This document shows, piece by piece, positions 14,578-15,861 of a stretch of 15,861 nucleotides of DNA (the stretch's first letter is position 1; each line of letters starts with the position of its first letter). Made by a program: the position numbers and the translations under genes. The stretch covers positions 1-15,861 of the forward strand of contig JANTGW010000007.1 of the NCBI GenBank assembly GCA_024762705.1. Reading direction: 5' to 3'. The stretch comes from Sulfurimonas sp. (GTDB taxonomy: Bacteria > Campylobacterota > Campylobacteria > Campylobacterales > Sulfurimonadaceae). The notes beneath the pieces were generated by a model. The model was not told the DNA's origin and ran no database searches. It saw only the letters and a program-made list of their open reading frames with translations.

Positions 14578-15853
14578 AAAAGAGTATAGAAAGAGAAGAA
14601 CGCGTTTAGGCCGAAAACTTAAGCCTTTTAGTGTAGCAGTTCTTTTTAGCGCATCACCAAAAACACGTTCAAATGATACTGAGTATCCATACAGACAAAA
14701 CAGCAATTTTTACTACTTGAGCGGATTTAAAGAAGATAATTCTGCTTTAGTCTTTGTCAAAGGAGCTAAAAATTTTCATACCTATCTGTTCGTTGCCAAA
14801 AAAGACAAAACACAAGAGTTGTGGCATGGAAAGCGACTGGGAAAAGAAAAAGCCAAAGAGCTTTTTATGGTGGATGATGTGTTTGAAATTGATGAGCTTA
14901 ATGACAAGCTTAAAGAGTTTGTTGAAAACAAACATCATATTTATCATGACTTCAATCTGGAATATTCAAAAGTAAAAATTTTAAAACGACACGCTAAAAA
15001 TATACTAAGTTATGAAAATCTTGCAAGTCTTATTGGGCGTATGCGTCTCATAAAGTCAAAAGCAGAGATCAAACTTATTAAAAAAGCATTGAAAATTACG
15101 AAAAAAGCGCATCACAAAGCTATGAAAATTAGTAAAAAACTTCAATTTGAGTATGAACTTCAGGCAATGATAGAATATATTTTTAAAAAAAATGGAGCTT
15201 ACAGTGATGCATATACTTCCATAGTTGCGTGCGGAAATTCTGCAAATACACTGCATTATATAGATAATGACAAAAAACTCGTTCGTAATGAACTCATACT
15301 CATTGATGCCGGATGTGAGTATGACTATTATGCCAGTGATATAACAAGAACCATACCTGTAACAGGAAAGTTTACACAAGCGCAGGCAGAAGTGTATGAA
15401 ATGGTTTTGAAGGTGCAAAAAGAGATTATCGGGATGATAAAACCGGGGATTTTGAAGAGTAAACTGCAAAAAAAGTCAGAAGAGTTACTCTGCAGGGGCA
15501 TGCTTGATTTGAAAATTCTTCAAGGTGATTTAAAAACACTTATAAAGGAAAAAGCACATAGAAAATATTATCCGCATGGTATAGGGCACTGGATGGGGCT
15601 TGATGTGCATGATGAATGTCCTTACAAAAAAAACAATGGCAAAGAAATTCCTCTTGCACCGGGAATGGTGATGACTATAGAGCCCGGAATTTATCTTGAT
15701 GAAGAAGATGAAAATATTCCGAAAAAATACAGAGGTATAGGCATAAGGATTGAGGATGATATTTTAGTAACGAAAAACGGTTGTGAAAATCTCTCGGTCA
15801 AGATAGTAAAAGAGATTGATGAAATTACTCGTAAGAGTAGCTCCAGCCGGTAA
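14567..15853 (+). CDS. pepP: M24B metallopeptidase, Xaa-Pro aminopeptidase (PepP-like)
   Basis: This 428-residue cytoplasmic exopeptidase probably removes N-terminal residues preceding proline. TTG at 14567 is chosen because AGGGAG lies six bases upstream; an in-frame ATG at 14540 has no such site and would add nine residues. The N-terminal domain (about 1-165) has the PepP-type YPYRQNSNFYYLSGF and RMRLIKSKAEIKLIKKA. The catalytic pita-bread domain keeps all five metal ligands: D247 (LIDAGCEYD), D258 (YASDITRT), H341 (HGIGHWMGLDVHD), E372 (MTIEPGIYL) and E396 (GIRIEDDILV). Spacing and length match E. coli PepP (441). It overlaps the lipoprotein by 11 nt. No functional link to lipid transport is evident. 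Confidence 0.92.
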   Translation: MISEKEYRKRRTRLGRKLKPFSVAVLFSASPKTRSNDTEYPYRQNSNFYYLSGFKEDNSALVFVKGAKNFHTYLFVAKKDKTQELWHGKRLGKEKAKELFMVDDVFEIDELNDKLKEFVENKHHIYHDFNLEYSKVKILKRHAKNILSYENLASLIGRMRLIKSKAEIKLIKKALKITKKAHHKAMKISKKLQFEYELQAMIEYIFKKNGAYSDAYTSIVACGNSANTLHYIDNDKKLVRNELILIDAGCEYDYYASDITRTIPVTGKFTQAQAEVYEMVLKVQKEIIGMIKPGILKSKLQKKSEELLCRGMLDLKILQGDLKTLIKEKAHRKYYPHGIGHWMGLDVHDECPYKKNNGKEIPLAPGMVMTIEPGIYLDEEDENIPKKYRGIGIRIEDDILVTKNGCENLSVKIVKEIDEITRKSSSSR

Positions 15854-15861
15854 GATTGTTT

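Overview
The window looks like chromosomal DNA of a free-living Campylobacterota (Epsilonproteobacteria) bacterium, probably close to Sulfurimonas. The evidence is AT-rich, tightly packed genes, a CheA with a fused C-terminal receiver domain (CheAY), the gene order cheV-cheA-cheW with greA nearby (as in Campylobacter jejuni), and an Mla-type lipid transport cluster whose permease carries an N-terminal STAS domain. Family names come from motif reading only; no database search was possible.

Left half (about 1-4953, all on the minus strand, read from 4953 down to 1). This is a six-gene cassette: an OprP/OprO-like outer-membrane porin, a periplasmic ModA-like solute-binding protein with a CxxC motif, an exported DsrE-family protein with three cysteines, a membrane-anchored periplasmic Cache-domain sensor, an OmpR-family response regulator, and a membrane histidine kinase cut by the window edge. 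There is no permease in the window. The layout suggests that a substrate enters through the porin and is bound or sensed in the periplasm, and that the two-component system controls the cassette. The substrate is unknown; the cysteines and the DsrE protein make a sulfur or redox compound a reasonable guess. The 3' end of the Cache gene appears frameshifted at an A-homopolymer. In the alternative frame the protein runs on and stops exactly over the start codon of the response regulator.

Centre (4954-5087). This 134-bp divergent intergenic region holds an extended -10 promoter for greA and two direct AGTGTAAA repeats 24 bp apart upstream of the porin, which are candidate response-regulator sites.

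Right half (5088-15853, all on the plus strand). Eleven genes are separated by at most 12 bp or overlap: greA, argC, an LpxH-like phosphoesterase, cheV, cheA(Y), cheW, then the Mla-type set (STAS-MlaE permease, MlaF ATPase, MlaD MCE protein, PqiC-like lipoprotein), and an M24B aminopeptidase (PepP-like). They could be read as one long transcript that combines transcription-elongation rescue, arginine synthesis, lipid A synthesis, chemotaxis core signalling and envelope lipid transport.

No RNA genes, insertion sequences, CRISPR arrays or clear intrinsic terminators were seen, and no gene-free stretch exceeds 300 bp. The palindrome TACATGTA, usually as TTACATGTA, recurs nine times, mostly in two clusters and in different reading frames. 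That is far more often than its composition predicts.
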